Below are positions 24,168-32,184 of a stretch of DNA of 37,115 nt, in pieces; the stretch's first letter is position 1; every line of letters starts with the position of its first letter. This stretch comes from an uncultured Candidatus Saccharibacteria bacterium (GTDB lineage Bacteria; Patescibacteriota; Saccharimonadia; Saccharimonadales; Saccharimonadaceae), in assembly GCA_934717805.1 (NCBI GenBank), contig CAKUZG010000004.1, positions 1 to 37,115 of the forward strand, read 5' to 3'. Below the pieces are notes generated by a model that worked only from the letters and a program-made list of their open reading frames with translations, did not search any database and had not been told where the DNA came from. Made by a program: the position numbers and the translations under genes.

Positions 24168-27100
24168 TTATGTATTTCCTTTAATTAAATCCATAGGGTT
24201 GAAGGCGCCTTTTTCTCCCGGTACTCCGGTTCCTTTCTTTGTTTCAAAGTGGAGGTGCTCACCACTCGCGTTTCCTTCTGCTCCGGTAACACCAATCTGT
24301 TGGCCTTTTTTAACTTTATCGCCTTTATGCACACTATGTGATCGCATGTGTGAATATGTAGTATAGATATCACCATTATGTTTAATTGCGACATAGTGCC
24401 CACCGGCTCCCCATCCTACGGTTTCAGGATCTCCACCATAGACAACTTCTCCGTCAGCTGCTGCATAGACTGGTGCTGCAGAACCAAATTTTGCACTACC
24501 AAAATCTATACCATAGTGTGACCACGAAAATCCATCGAAGAATGATCTAGGACCGAAATCTTGATCTGGGCCAACTCCGTCAATTGAATCTCCGTTAACC
24601 TTAACGCCTTTAACTGGCCACACGAATTCGCCACTCAATTTGGCTAGGTCTGGATCAACACCACCTGAGCTTGAGCTTCCGGATCCACCGCCACCTTCAT
24701 CAGGTTTGAAGTCTTCGTTCATACCTTCTTCAACTCGGACGTCAGTTAGGAATAATGCGTACATGTTAGCTTTTGGATTTTTATCGCTATTACAAATAGC
24801 TCCAAAGTTGTCGTCGTCGTCATCCTCTGCTGCACCAATTGGTTTTTTGCGGTTAAAGCAGTATTTATCATATTTTTTAAGATCAGGACCCATCTCGACT
24901 GTGCTTAACATGTCGTCAGTATCTCCATCTCCGGAGTTATCTTTTTCTTTCAAATCTCCGCTACTCTTTAGCTCATCGATAACCTGATCTGTATCTTTAT
25001 CGGCAATTTTCATATCGATACCAGTATAAACATTACAGAAAATGTCGGTTGCGGCACCAGTATCTTTAATTGATTTATCTTCACAAGTGTCCATATTCGC
25101 AATAAAGTTTGCATCATTTGCAGCATGTGCGCCAGGCGTGATTGCAGCAAATGATCTTTGTGCGCCACCGATAAGTGAAGGTAAGAAACCGCTAATCGAG
25201 GCTATTTGTTTAGAATAAGGCAACATATTACTTACAATTGAGCCTAAGAAAGTATGCCGAGTATTTGGATCAAATGGACTTCTTGTTCTTCGAATCTCTT
25301 CAGCATTTTCGGCGATTTGCCTTTCAGTTTCATGGTGAAATGCGACTGCCTGTGATTTAGTTAATACTCCACCACTTCCGGCCATAGTGTTTTTAGCCAT
25401 AAGTGCTCCGGCACCTGACACTATAGCGTTACCAAAATTCTCACCTTTTGTGGAATCGTTAAGAATTGTTCCGGTTAATCCTTGTGCAACGTATAGTGAT
25501 ATTTTTTCCGTTGCTTTGTCTTTAAATACATCAAAAGCTAGGGCGAGTGCAACACCGACTGCAGCGCTCCAAGCTATAGCTCCTAGAACTTCGCTTACAC
25601 AGGCAGTAGTTTCACAAGCGATAAGAGTAGCCAGAGCTACTGCAGCGCCAACTGCAGCTGTGGTTACCGTAGCAACCTTGCATCCCTTGCGAACTACCCA
25701 ACCAAGAGTTCCACTAGTGAATGCATCCATTAATCTTGCTAAATCACCAGTCATACCAACTTGGTAATCTTTTGCGGAATCATCTAGTTTAGAAACACGA
25801 TCACCATAAGCAATTGCACGCCAACCCTGAGAATCTGTGGCGCTTTTCATAGGATTATTTTCTCCGGCTGAATCTGCAAAAAATGCAAAAGCTTCTTGCA
25901 ATCGAGAAGTATTAGAATCACTCTTGTTGCTATCTTTTTTCTCATCACTATCTTTCTTGTTGGCAATTCCCATTAAGCTGTTTCCTTGTGCGGTGACTTC
26001 TTCTTGAGTTGCATCACCAGATCTAATTTTTGAAGACATTGAAAGGAAAGATAACCCGAATTGGGCAAGAACTTCAAGTTTTGCCACTTTTGCAACACTC
26101 CAGCCCATTGTTATTAGTGAATATATTCCGCAGATTTTATCGATAGCACTTAATGGACCGTTAAGTTTATTACCTACACCTTTAACAGTTTCTGCAGCCT
26201 CGGCAGCCTTTTCTCTAGCATTTTTAAAACCTTTTTTAAGTTTTTCGCTTCTAGATTTTAATTCTTCTTTAACGGCGCTTGTGCCCTTATCTCCTTTTTC
26301 AACTTTTCCGTCTTCTGGCTCTGGGTCACCCTTACGGCTTTTCCCTTCAGCATCTTCCTCTTTTGAATGATCGTTAGCGGTTTTTTTCATATCTTCATCG
26401 ATCTCTTCTTCAGTTTTACCTTTATTGTTTTTTCTCCATTTCTTAAAACTGAACCAACCTTTAAGTTTAGCCCACTTTTTATCCAGAAAAGATGCAAATC
26501 GCCCATTGTATCCACGTTTAAGAGCCGTCCGAATTTCGGGATTATTTGTTAGGGCACTTTTAATATCAGAGGATGAATTTAGTGAAATTGGAACCCCGGC
26601 TTTAAGATACGATATAGATTTAATTTTTTTACGCCCAAGAATACCCTTACCTTCTTCTACTTCAACATGAAAACCAGCTTCACGCAGATTTTTAAGATTT
26701 CGATTAGTCACTCGCGACATGCGACAAACAATTCCAGCTACACAGTTAACACCTTTAGTATTAAACTTTAGCTTAAAAACTTTAGGGCTACGCTTATTCA
26801 TGCTTATCATCGCTGAATTCCCTTTTTCTGTGAGTATTTCGGTAACATGGTTTGATACCATAGCAACCATATTCATTGATGCAGCAAAAATCAAGGCACC
26901 AACTCCACCGATAGTGGCACCAGCCGTAGCAAAAGCTCCTTTACCTTTAAAAAACGACATTGCGCGGTTTTTTACGCCACCTTTTGAAGCCGCATTTCGA
27001 GATTTATGAGTTCCTCCACCGCTAACATTGTTACGCCAACCGCTTGATTGAGTTGTGGTTGCGTCTTTCATAAGAGTTTCGTTATCGCTGATTCCAGAGT

Positions 27101-27287
27101 TAGAAGCTGCTGTAACTGATGAATTTTCAGCATTCGCTAAAGTTGACGGATTATAGCCGTCATTACCGCGAATAACCTCAGCATTTCCCCATCTGCTTTT
27201 TGCTTTGTCTAGCGCAGATTGGTTTGCATCGCTTAAATCGCTAAAATCAAGATTCTCATCTCTATCGAAATCTCTTGCTGCTCCCAT
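24168..27287 (-). CDS. Large T4SS-locus membrane protein with C-terminal M23 endopeptidase domain
   Basis: A 1039-aa protein. A hydrophilic N-terminus (about 1-110) is followed by a TM segment (about 114-142), a long charged Lys/Glu region (about 275-365) and further hydrophobic segments in the middle (for example ATVTTAAVGAAVALATLIACE and AIAWSAAVGVALALAFDVF). A Gly/Ser hinge leads to a LytM-type M23 domain (about 895-1039). Its zinc and catalytic residues are intact: HYGID (His924, Asp928), YSHM (His980) and HLH (His1011, His1013). M23 enzymes cut peptidoglycan cross-bridges. It is the first gene of an operon with its own extended -10 (TGATAAAAT, 27327-27335). It contains only one TTCGAA word. 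I cannot name the membrane part; a T4SS core or channel role is inferred from position. Confidence 0.8.
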   Translation of the reverse strand: MGAARDFDRDENLDFSDLSDANQSALDKAKSRWGNAEVIRGNDGYNPSTLANAENSSVTAASNSGISDNETLMKDATTTQSSGWRNNVSGGGTHKSRNAASKGGVKNRAMSFFKGKGAFATAGATIGGVGALIFAASMNMVAMVSNHVTEILTEKGNSAMISMNKRSPKVFKLKFNTKGVNCVAGIVCRMSRVTNRNLKNLREAGFHVEVEEGKGILGRKKIKSISYLKAGVPISLNSSSDIKSALTNNPEIRTALKRGYNGRFASFLDKKWAKLKGWFSFKKWRKNNKGKTEEEIDEDMKKTANDHSKEEDAEGKSRKGDPEPEDGKVEKGDKGTSAVKEELKSRSEKLKKGFKNAREKAAEAAETVKGVGNKLNGPLSAIDKICGIYSLITMGWSVAKVAKLEVLAQFGLSFLSMSSKIRSGDATQEEVTAQGNSLMGIANKKDSDEKKDSNKSDSNTSRLQEAFAFFADSAGENNPMKSATDSQGWRAIAYGDRVSKLDDSAKDYQVGMTGDLARLMDAFTSGTLGWVVRKGCKVATVTTAAVGAAVALATLIACETTACVSEVLGAIAWSAAVGVALALAFDVFKDKATEKISLYVAQGLTGTILNDSTKGENFGNAIVSGAGALMAKNTMAGSGGVLTKSQAVAFHHETERQIAENAEEIRRTRSPFDPNTRHTFLGSIVSNMLPYSKQIASISGFLPSLIGGAQRSFAAITPGAHAANDANFIANMDTCEDKSIKDTGAATDIFCNVYTGIDMKIADKDTDQVIDELKSSGDLKEKDNSGDGDTDDMLSTVEMGPDLKKYDKYCFNRKKPIGAAEDDDDDNFGAICNSDKNPKANMYALFLTDVRVEEGMNEDFKPDEGGGGSGSSSSGGVDPDLAKLSGEFVWPVKGVKVNGDSIDGVGPDQDFGPRSFFDGFSWSHYGIDFGSAKFGSAAPVYAAADGEVVYGGDPETVGWGAGGHYVAIKHNGDIYTTYSHMRSHSVHKGDKVKKGQQIGVTGAEGNASGEHLHFETKKGTGVPGEKGAFNPMDLIKGNT

Positions 27288-27326
27288 TTTTTTCCTAAAT
27301 TAAAACTCTAAAAAATTTATAAAACT

Positions 27327-27335
27327 ATTTTATCA
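27327..27335 (-). promoter_or_regulatory. Extended -10 promoter of the hydrolase operon
   Basis: Minus-strand TGATAAAAT in the 70-bp gap between the VirB4 gene and the M23-containing gene. It gives a leader of about 33 bases with TAGGAAA before the ATG. Confidence 0.45.
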
Positions 27336-27357
27336 AATTTATGCTTATGTTTCAAGC

Positions 27358-29220
27358 CTAAAATAACTCATTCGGATCTGTGTATCCGTTTGTCATTAAA
27401 TTATCGCTTTGACGGTTCTTAGAACTATTTGGACTTGTTGAAATTAATTGATGTTCAGTATCACTGGCAATAATTTGAATATGAACGTGATTTTGGCCAG
27501 CAAAGAATAATCCTTGCCCAACTGGGAAGTTTGCAAGACGTTTGCGCTCTTCCTCTGTTAGTTTAAAGACATCGCTCAAAACATCAACTGCGCTTGAAGA
27601 CTGTTTCAAAAGTAGCTGCATTGAGCTGTTCGAAACAATCGCACGACCCATTTTTGAACCCATAAAGTCTTCAACGTCCTGAGAAATTGTAGTGAGGCCA
27701 AGGTAGTATTTTCGGGCACGTTTTGCCAAGCTAAACAAAAAGTTTGCGGAATCGTCATATTTCATTAACTGCCAAGCCTCATCGACAATTAGCATACGTT
27801 TTTTCTGCTCTGAACGGACAATATTCCAAATGTGTGAAAGCACAATATACATCGCAACTGGGCGAAGTTCATCTTCAAGGTCGCGAATATTAAATACCAC
27901 CATTGAGTTATTAATATCAATGTTTGATTGTTGCGAGAAAATTCCCGCAAATGTTCCGGTGGTATATTTGCGAAGGCGCTGTGCTAAGCTTGGGCCGCTT
28001 CCATCCATGTGGACCAAAGTATCATAAAGGTTATGAATCGTTGGTGGCGTTGAATTGTGTGTTAGTGGATCAGAAGTAATTCCGGCACGCGCATAAGTAT
28101 CAATAATTGCTTGGTCAAGGTCGGCTTCTTCACTTGGCGAAAGGCCAATTGACTGCCCTGCACTCGTTCCACCAAGCATTAAGCGAAATAGACCGTGAAG
28201 CGTAACAATATTTGCACGTAATGCATTGTCAGCTTCATCCGCATCAATAACGTGTGGTAGATCGAACGGATTAATTCGCACGTCAGAGTTCAAACTTAAG
28301 CGAATGTAGCTTCCGCCAACTGCATCGCTTAGTTTTTGATATTCATTTTCTGGGTCAATAATCAAAATTTCAGCACCCATCATCATTGTTCGAAGAGCTT
28401 CAAGCTTCACGGTGAAAGATTTACCAGCACCAGATTTCGCAAAGACCACCATATTTGCGTTTTCAAGGGTGAAACGGTCAAAAATAACAAGTCCGTTATT
28501 GTGCATATTAACACCATAAAGAACACCATTTTCTTGCGTAAGATCGGCAGAAGTAAATGGGAATGAAGTTGAAATTGCACCCGTATTCATATTTCGGCGA
28601 ATTTGTAATTGATCTGAAAGTTGAGGGATTGTTGCTTTTAATCCCTGTTCTTGTTGACTTGATGCCACTTTCGAAAACAGCATTTGTTGTCCAAGCATTG
28701 TTTCAATTTTGCTTCGTACGAAGTTTAATTCATCAAGACTGTCAGCATAAATCGTCAAATAAAGTCCAAAACGGAAGAATTTTTCCGCTCCAAGTTGGAG
28801 TTGATCTCGAAGCTCTTCGGCGTCATTTAAAGCGGCCTCGAGTGCTGGGTCACGAGTTTTACCCTTTTCGTTATTAATTGAAAGGTCGGCTTCAAGCTGG
28901 GTAACTTTTCGGCGGAGGTTTTTCATCACGATTTCGGTTTCAACTGGATAAATAAACATCGAAACGTCCAAAACTTCATCAGCATTCAAAATTGGTGAAG
29001 CCCATCCGGTGTAAAGCTGGCGTGGGTAACCATAAACATAGATTGTTTGGCCATATTTTGTACCTAAGCGAAAATAGCTCGAGTGGAATTCGAGACTTGA
29101 TGGCGCAATAAGATCGCGTAAAGTGTTAATACCAGTTAGAAACGCTTGCTCAACCTCAGCCTGCTCTTGCGCGCGTTGCTGCGCAGCAATATCAACTGCG
29201 TCTTTCTTCTTCTTTCCCAT
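27358..29220 (-). CDS. virB4: T4SS ATPase, VirB4 family
   Basis: A 620-aa VirB4/TraC-type ATPase that energises T4SS assembly and substrate transfer at the cytoplasmic face. Walker A is AKSGAGKS (261-268, Lys267), followed by ILIIDPENEY (285-294). Walker B is RMLIVDEAW with Asp480 and Glu481, and the downstream KYYLGLTTISQDVEDF segment is typical of the family. The N-terminal part (about 1-245) has the mixed domain that precedes the ATPase in VirB4. It is preceded by AGGAGG and lies 2 bases after the previous gene, which encodes a further VirB4 N-terminal-like domain. The protein is shorter than the usual 800-aa VirB4, as if that part had been split off. Confidence 0.92.
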   Translation of the reverse strand: MGKKKKDAVDIAAQQRAQEQAEVEQAFLTGINTLRDLIAPSSLEFHSSYFRLGTKYGQTIYVYGYPRQLYTGWASPILNADEVLDVSMFIYPVETEIVMKNLRRKVTQLEADLSINNEKGKTRDPALEAALNDAEELRDQLQLGAEKFFRFGLYLTIYADSLDELNFVRSKIETMLGQQMLFSKVASSQQEQGLKATIPQLSDQLQIRRNMNTGAISTSFPFTSADLTQENGVLYGVNMHNNGLVIFDRFTLENANMVVFAKSGAGKSFTVKLEALRTMMMGAEILIIDPENEYQKLSDAVGGSYIRLSLNSDVRINPFDLPHVIDADEADNALRANIVTLHGLFRLMLGGTSAGQSIGLSPSEEADLDQAIIDTYARAGITSDPLTHNSTPPTIHNLYDTLVHMDGSGPSLAQRLRKYTTGTFAGIFSQQSNIDINNSMVVFNIRDLEDELRPVAMYIVLSHIWNIVRSEQKKRMLIVDEAWQLMKYDDSANFLFSLAKRARKYYLGLTTISQDVEDFMGSKMGRAIVSNSSMQLLLKQSSSAVDVLSDVFKLTEEERKRLANFPVGQGLFFAGQNHVHIQIIASDTEHQLISTSPNSSKNRQSDNLMTNGYTDPNELF

Positions 29221-29222
29221 AA

Positions 29223-30020
29223 TTAAAATCCTCCTTGGTTTGGATTATCGCCCTCTGCTTTTCGAACAAATAAGGTTGCTGTATCGCGGAAATCACCCAA
29301 AGGCTCATAAACTGCCGTATCTGGGTTGTAAACATTGTAATAAAGCTCACCAAGCTCTTTTGTGCTTAACTGTACAGATTTAATTCCCATTTGATAAAGT
29401 CCACCAGTGATTGAATCAACGCGTTTTTTAATTTCTTCACGTGCTTTATCCCAGGTAGTTCGATCGATTTTCGAAATTTGTGCACTTGGTTTCGCAAAGA
29501 TCTTTCCAAAAAATCCTTTTGCAGAATCTTTAAGGTTGTTCAAATCGCCAGTTGGGTGATAAGGAATAACAATAAAGAAAGATTTATCCATAATATTCGC
29601 ACTGCGGCTTAAGCTATCGATAAAGTTAATATAGTCTTCCATTAAATCACCAAGAAGCATATTATCTTGGGCCATTTGAATATCGGCAAGTTTGTTTAAA
29701 TATGGCTCGATATCAACGCGTTGCGAACGAACCAAAATTTGAATTGGAAAAGTTAGCGAGTTTAAGAAGCTCTGGTAAGAATACTCCACACCTTCACGCT
29801 CGCGAGAACTCATAAGATCGAAGTTGATTGACTTACAAGCAATAACTGCTCGAAAACTTCCATCACGCATCACAACCATTCCTTCACGAAGTTCAGCTAT
29901 CTCTAGCGAATTCTGTGTTGAAGTTGGGTTGGCTGGTGCGTTTGAATTAGTTTTATTTTCAGCTTGCTTTGCGTTCATTGCTGGATTTTTTTGATTCATC
30001 TTCATTTGATTGTTATGCAT
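29223..30020 (-). CDS. VirB4 N-terminal/TraC-like protein, 265 aa
   Basis: A soluble protein with an Asn/Gln-rich N-terminus (about 1-40). The domain that follows is like the N-terminal part of VirB4/TraC proteins (LEIAELREGMVVMRDGSFRAVIACKSINFDLMS, and FFIVIPYHPTG). There is no Walker motif. It sits between the PrgI gene and the VirB4 ATPase gene, 2 bases upstream of the latter, and probably forms part of the same ATPase complex. The arrangement suggests that an ancestral VirB4 was split, or that this is a dedicated adaptor. Start ATG with GAGG in front. Confidence 0.75.
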   Translation of the reverse strand: MHNNQMKMNQKNPAMNAKQAENKTNSNAPANPTSTQNSLEIAELREGMVVMRDGSFRAVIACKSINFDLMSSREREGVEYSYQSFLNSLTFPIQILVRSQRVDIEPYLNKLADIQMAQDNMLLGDLMEDYINFIDSLSRSANIMDKSFFIVIPYHPTGDLNNLKDSAKGFFGKIFAKPSAQISKIDRTTWDKAREEIKKRVDSITGGLYQMGIKSVQLSTKELGELYYNVYNPDTAVYEPLGDFRDTATLFVRKAEGDNPNQGGF

Positions 30021-30023
30021 AAT

Positions 30024-31511
30024 TTACCTCAATGATATTAATACTTCATTTTCTTCCAGGTCGACCTCTTTTGAATTATCCTGGGAATTCTTTTCTTTAT
30101 CGGCTATTTTATTTGCTTGACGTGCAAGCGTTTCTACTGAAAGATCTTTTCCTTCTGAAACTAATCTTTTCATTTCAGCACTAATTTCTTTAGCAGAAGT
30201 TTGTTCAGTTGTGCGTTTTTTATTAACGAATGGATTGTCTTGTGGATTTGTTGAAATTCTTGATTTCGGATCGCGCTTTTCCCTTTCATCTGTCGCATTA
30301 TTGAATTCTCGAATTCTTTCAATATCTTCATGAAGCTCTTCGAGCTCTTCTTTTTGACTTTTAGGATTTTCGAAATTATCTGGTGCTGGATATTGTTGTG
30401 GTTGATTTGGATAAGGATTTCCAGTAAAGTTCGAAAGTGGTTGCGGTGCAGGTTGTTGAAAATTATGTGGCGGGTTTTGTTGCCAGTTTGGTGAAATAAC
30501 AGTTTGATTCATCGAATCTGGATAAGGATTATAATGAAGCTTAACATTATTAAACTCATTATTGTTTTCGAAATTCTGTTGTGGTGGTTGTGGCGGATTT
30601 TGCCAATTTTGCCAATTTTGATTTGGTACGTAATTATTGTTATTATTTTGTGCCGGATTCCAGTTTTGTGCTGGATTTTGTGGATAAAGATTTGAGAAAT
30701 TATTATTTGGTTGTTTTGGACCAAAATTCATACGATATTGATCTTGCTGGTTTTGTGAAAATGCTGTTGGTTGAGTTTGTTGTACCGGTTGTTCAGGTGT
30801 TTGAACTGATACATCTTCAAATTTAACGTTGTCTGAGCCAACATATTTGTTTTTAGGATCAAAGTAATAAGTTTTATCTTGAATATTTTCAGAATTTTCA
30901 TTCGTAAACTGCGCGAGATTTCGCGCCATATCAAGGTTTTGCATAATTTGTTGTTTGCGTCGCTGATCGTGCTGAGTTAAAAGGTTGTCAACATTTGAAG
31001 AAACGCGAGAATTTTCAAACATATCTTCTGCCGAACGTGCTTCGTTAGAGTATTCTTCTCGAACAGTTGTGTTCATTGGAGCCACCGAATGTTTAATTGC
31101 CCAACCTTCAGTATCGACAATATCTGCCAAATAACTAAGTCGTCTTGAAGCTTCATTTTGAGAGATATCTTTGGTTAAATGTTCATCTTTTTTAATTGGT
31201 GCAGAAATCTGAATCAAATGTTCAACACCATCTGGTTGCCAATAGCGTTTATTCGGTTTAACGTAAAAAGAAACAATGGCCGCAAGATAAGTTTCCATCG
31301 GCTGATCTTTTCGAAGAGGTAGTGCGAGTGCTCCAAAGAAAATAATGAAAGGCATCGGTATAATTATTAATCCGGGAAAAATTCCCCATAGAAAAATATC
31401 CAGCGCAACACAGCCTGCAACAATAATCAGGTAAATAAACTGCCGAAAATTAAACGGCCCAAGCAATTTGTCATCAGCCTCAACGTCTTGAGGAACTTTA
31501 TAAACGCTCAT
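30024..31511 (-). CDS. PrgI-domain T4SS membrane protein with long disordered tail
   Basis: A 495-aa protein. The N-terminal 115 residues form a PrgI-like domain: MSVYKVPQDVEADDKLLGPF, two TM helices (about 25-70), and a KPNKRYWQPDG end. PrgI-family proteins are the VirB3-like inner-membrane partner of VirB4 in Gram-positive-type T4SS. The remainder is hydrophilic: a mixed region to about 220, a Gln/Asn/Pro-rich low-complexity stretch (about 230-400), and a charged, partly coiled C-terminus (about 405-495). Typical PrgI proteins are near 100 to 150 aa, so the tail is an unusual extension. First gene of the PrgI-TraC-VirB4 operon; promoter TGTTAAAAT at 31551-31559. The nearest good ribosome binding site (AAGGAG) is far from the ATG. 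Confidence 0.8.
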   Translation of the reverse strand: MSVYKVPQDVEADDKLLGPFNFRQFIYLIIVAGCVALDIFLWGIFPGLIIIPMPFIIFFGALALPLRKDQPMETYLAAIVSFYVKPNKRYWQPDGVEHLIQISAPIKKDEHLTKDISQNEASRRLSYLADIVDTEGWAIKHSVAPMNTTVREEYSNEARSAEDMFENSRVSSNVDNLLTQHDQRRKQQIMQNLDMARNLAQFTNENSENIQDKTYYFDPKNKYVGSDNVKFEDVSVQTPEQPVQQTQPTAFSQNQQDQYRMNFGPKQPNNNFSNLYPQNPAQNWNPAQNNNNNYVPNQNWQNWQNPPQPPQQNFENNNEFNNVKLHYNPYPDSMNQTVISPNWQQNPPHNFQQPAPQPLSNFTGNPYPNQPQQYPAPDNFENPKSQKEELEELHEDIERIREFNNATDEREKRDPKSRISTNPQDNPFVNKKRTTEQTSAKEISAEMKRLVSEGKDLSVETLARQANKIADKEKNSQDNSKEVDLEENEVLISLR

Positions 31512-31550
31512 TCTCTATTTTTGCCCACTTCTCCTTTTATTATTAATACA

Positions 31551-31559
31551 ATTTTAACA
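31551..31559 (-). promoter_or_regulatory. Extended -10 promoter of the PrgI-VirB4 operon
   Basis: TGTTAAAAT on the minus strand, about 40 bases upstream of the PrgI ATG. It is divergent from the RNA promoter at 31642. Confidence 0.5.
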
Positions 31560-31641
31560 TATTTTTTTTCAAAAATAAAGTAAAAAAATAAACAAAGTCG
31601 TGAATACTGACCTGGTTCCTAGCAGTTTAACTATTTTAATA

Positions 31642-31670
31642 TTGACAAGTTAGGCAATTTTTGGTATACT
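31642..31670 (+). promoter_or_regulatory. Strong promoter in the T4SS gap
   Basis: TTGACA (31642-31647), 17 bp, TATACT (31665-31670) with TGG extension. Together with the promoter at 13084 it is one of the two full-consensus promoters in the window, yet no gene follows it. Confidence 0.7.
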
Positions 31671-31676
31671 TCGGAA

Positions 31677-31952
31677 AGTTATTATTAAATTTTGGGGATT
31701 TACTTACCCAAAAAATAAAAAGATTCCATCGTTTTCATATGGTGAATGATTTTTGTATATTTTCGGAAATTTTGAATTTTCTGAGAATGTAATAAATAGT
31801 AACTCAAATAAAAACCACTTCCGAAAAACGGAAGCAGTTCTTTTACCGAGTAGTTTCATAAACTACGCCAATAGTTTATGAAATGAATCACATCTCCACA
31901 GTGAGATCAATCATTTATTGCGGTTACGCTCGTTCTTGCGTAGCCGTTTTTT
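31677..31952 (+). ncRNA. Putative structured non-coding RNA of about 275 nt
   Basis: A consensus promoter (31642-31670) and a strong terminator (31921-31952) bracket a stretch with no convincing ORF but a series of hairpins: TTTTGGG/CCCAAAA (31690-31713), CTTCCG/CGGAAG (31818-31834), and a perfect 12-bp stem TTTCATAAACTA/TAGTTTATGAAA (31854-31883). A competing perfect 7-bp stem GTAGTTT/AAACTAC (31850-31866) overlaps the 12-bp one, and ATCTC/GAGAT pairs at 31892-31907. I see no signatures of tmRNA, RNase P RNA, SRP RNA or 6S RNA. It lies between the PrgI and VirB6-like transcription units. Its 3' end is antisense to a possible small ORF (31911-32075). A 17-codon ORF starting at about 31740 is also possible but has no ribosome binding site. 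Confidence 0.5.
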
Positions 31953-32075
31953 ATTATCTTTATCTGGCGGTTCTTTATTTGAGTTTTTTATAAACAATTC
32001 AATCAGAACTTCTAAAATTGGATAAGCTTTTTCAAAAACACTTATCAAAAGTGAATCAATATTTATATTTGACAA
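31911..32075 (-). CDS. Possible small membrane-active protein, 54 aa
   Basis: An uninterrupted minus-strand frame with TTG start at 32075 reads MSNINIDSLLISVFEKAY, continues as a hydrophobic/amphipathic helix (PILEVLIELFIKN), then turns strongly charged (KEPPDKDNKKRLRKNERNRNK). The hydrophobic-then-charged plan is that of small type I toxins and other small membrane proteins. Its 3' end overlaps the terminator end of the RNA at 31677-31952 on the other strand. Against it: the start is TTG, no ribosome binding site is seen, and it follows directly behind the VirB6-like gene terminator. Treat as a candidate only. Confidence 0.3.
   Translation of the reverse strand: MSNINIDSLLISVFEKAYPILEVLIELFIKNSNKEPPDKDNKKRLRKNERNRNK
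31921..31952 (+). terminator. Terminator of the putative ncRNA
   Basis: CGGTTACGC (31921-31929) pairs with GCGTAGCCG (31938-31946, one G-U pair), followed by TTTTTT. Confidence 0.85.
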
Positions 32076-32084
32076 ATAATAGAA

Positions 32085-32114
32085 AAAAGACGGATCATTT
32101 TTAAACCGTCTTTT
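32085..32114 (-). terminator. Terminator downstream of the VirB6-like gene
   Basis: AAAAGACGG (32085-32093) pairs with CCGTCTTTT (32106-32114). The minus strand then runs into TTTTTTC. It can also work weakly on the plus strand. The gap between it and the VirB6-like stop holds nothing else I can assign. Confidence 0.75.
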
Positions 32115-32184
32115 AATTCACTCATAAGATGTGTGAAATCAGATTACTTTTAGACTACTGAGCGTCAGATTGTTTAAACTCTGT

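Noticed and set aside
31677..31952. Assignment of the RNA to tmRNA, RNase P RNA, SRP RNA or 6S RNA
   Set aside because: No T-loop/acceptor ends, no RNase P core motifs, no SRP GGAA tetraloop domain and no single long bulged duplex can be recognised.
31883..31993. A 36-codon plus-strand ORF starting with MNHISTVRS and ending in a hydrophobic stretch
   Set aside because: It runs through the strong terminator of the RNA, has no ribosome binding site, and no separate support.
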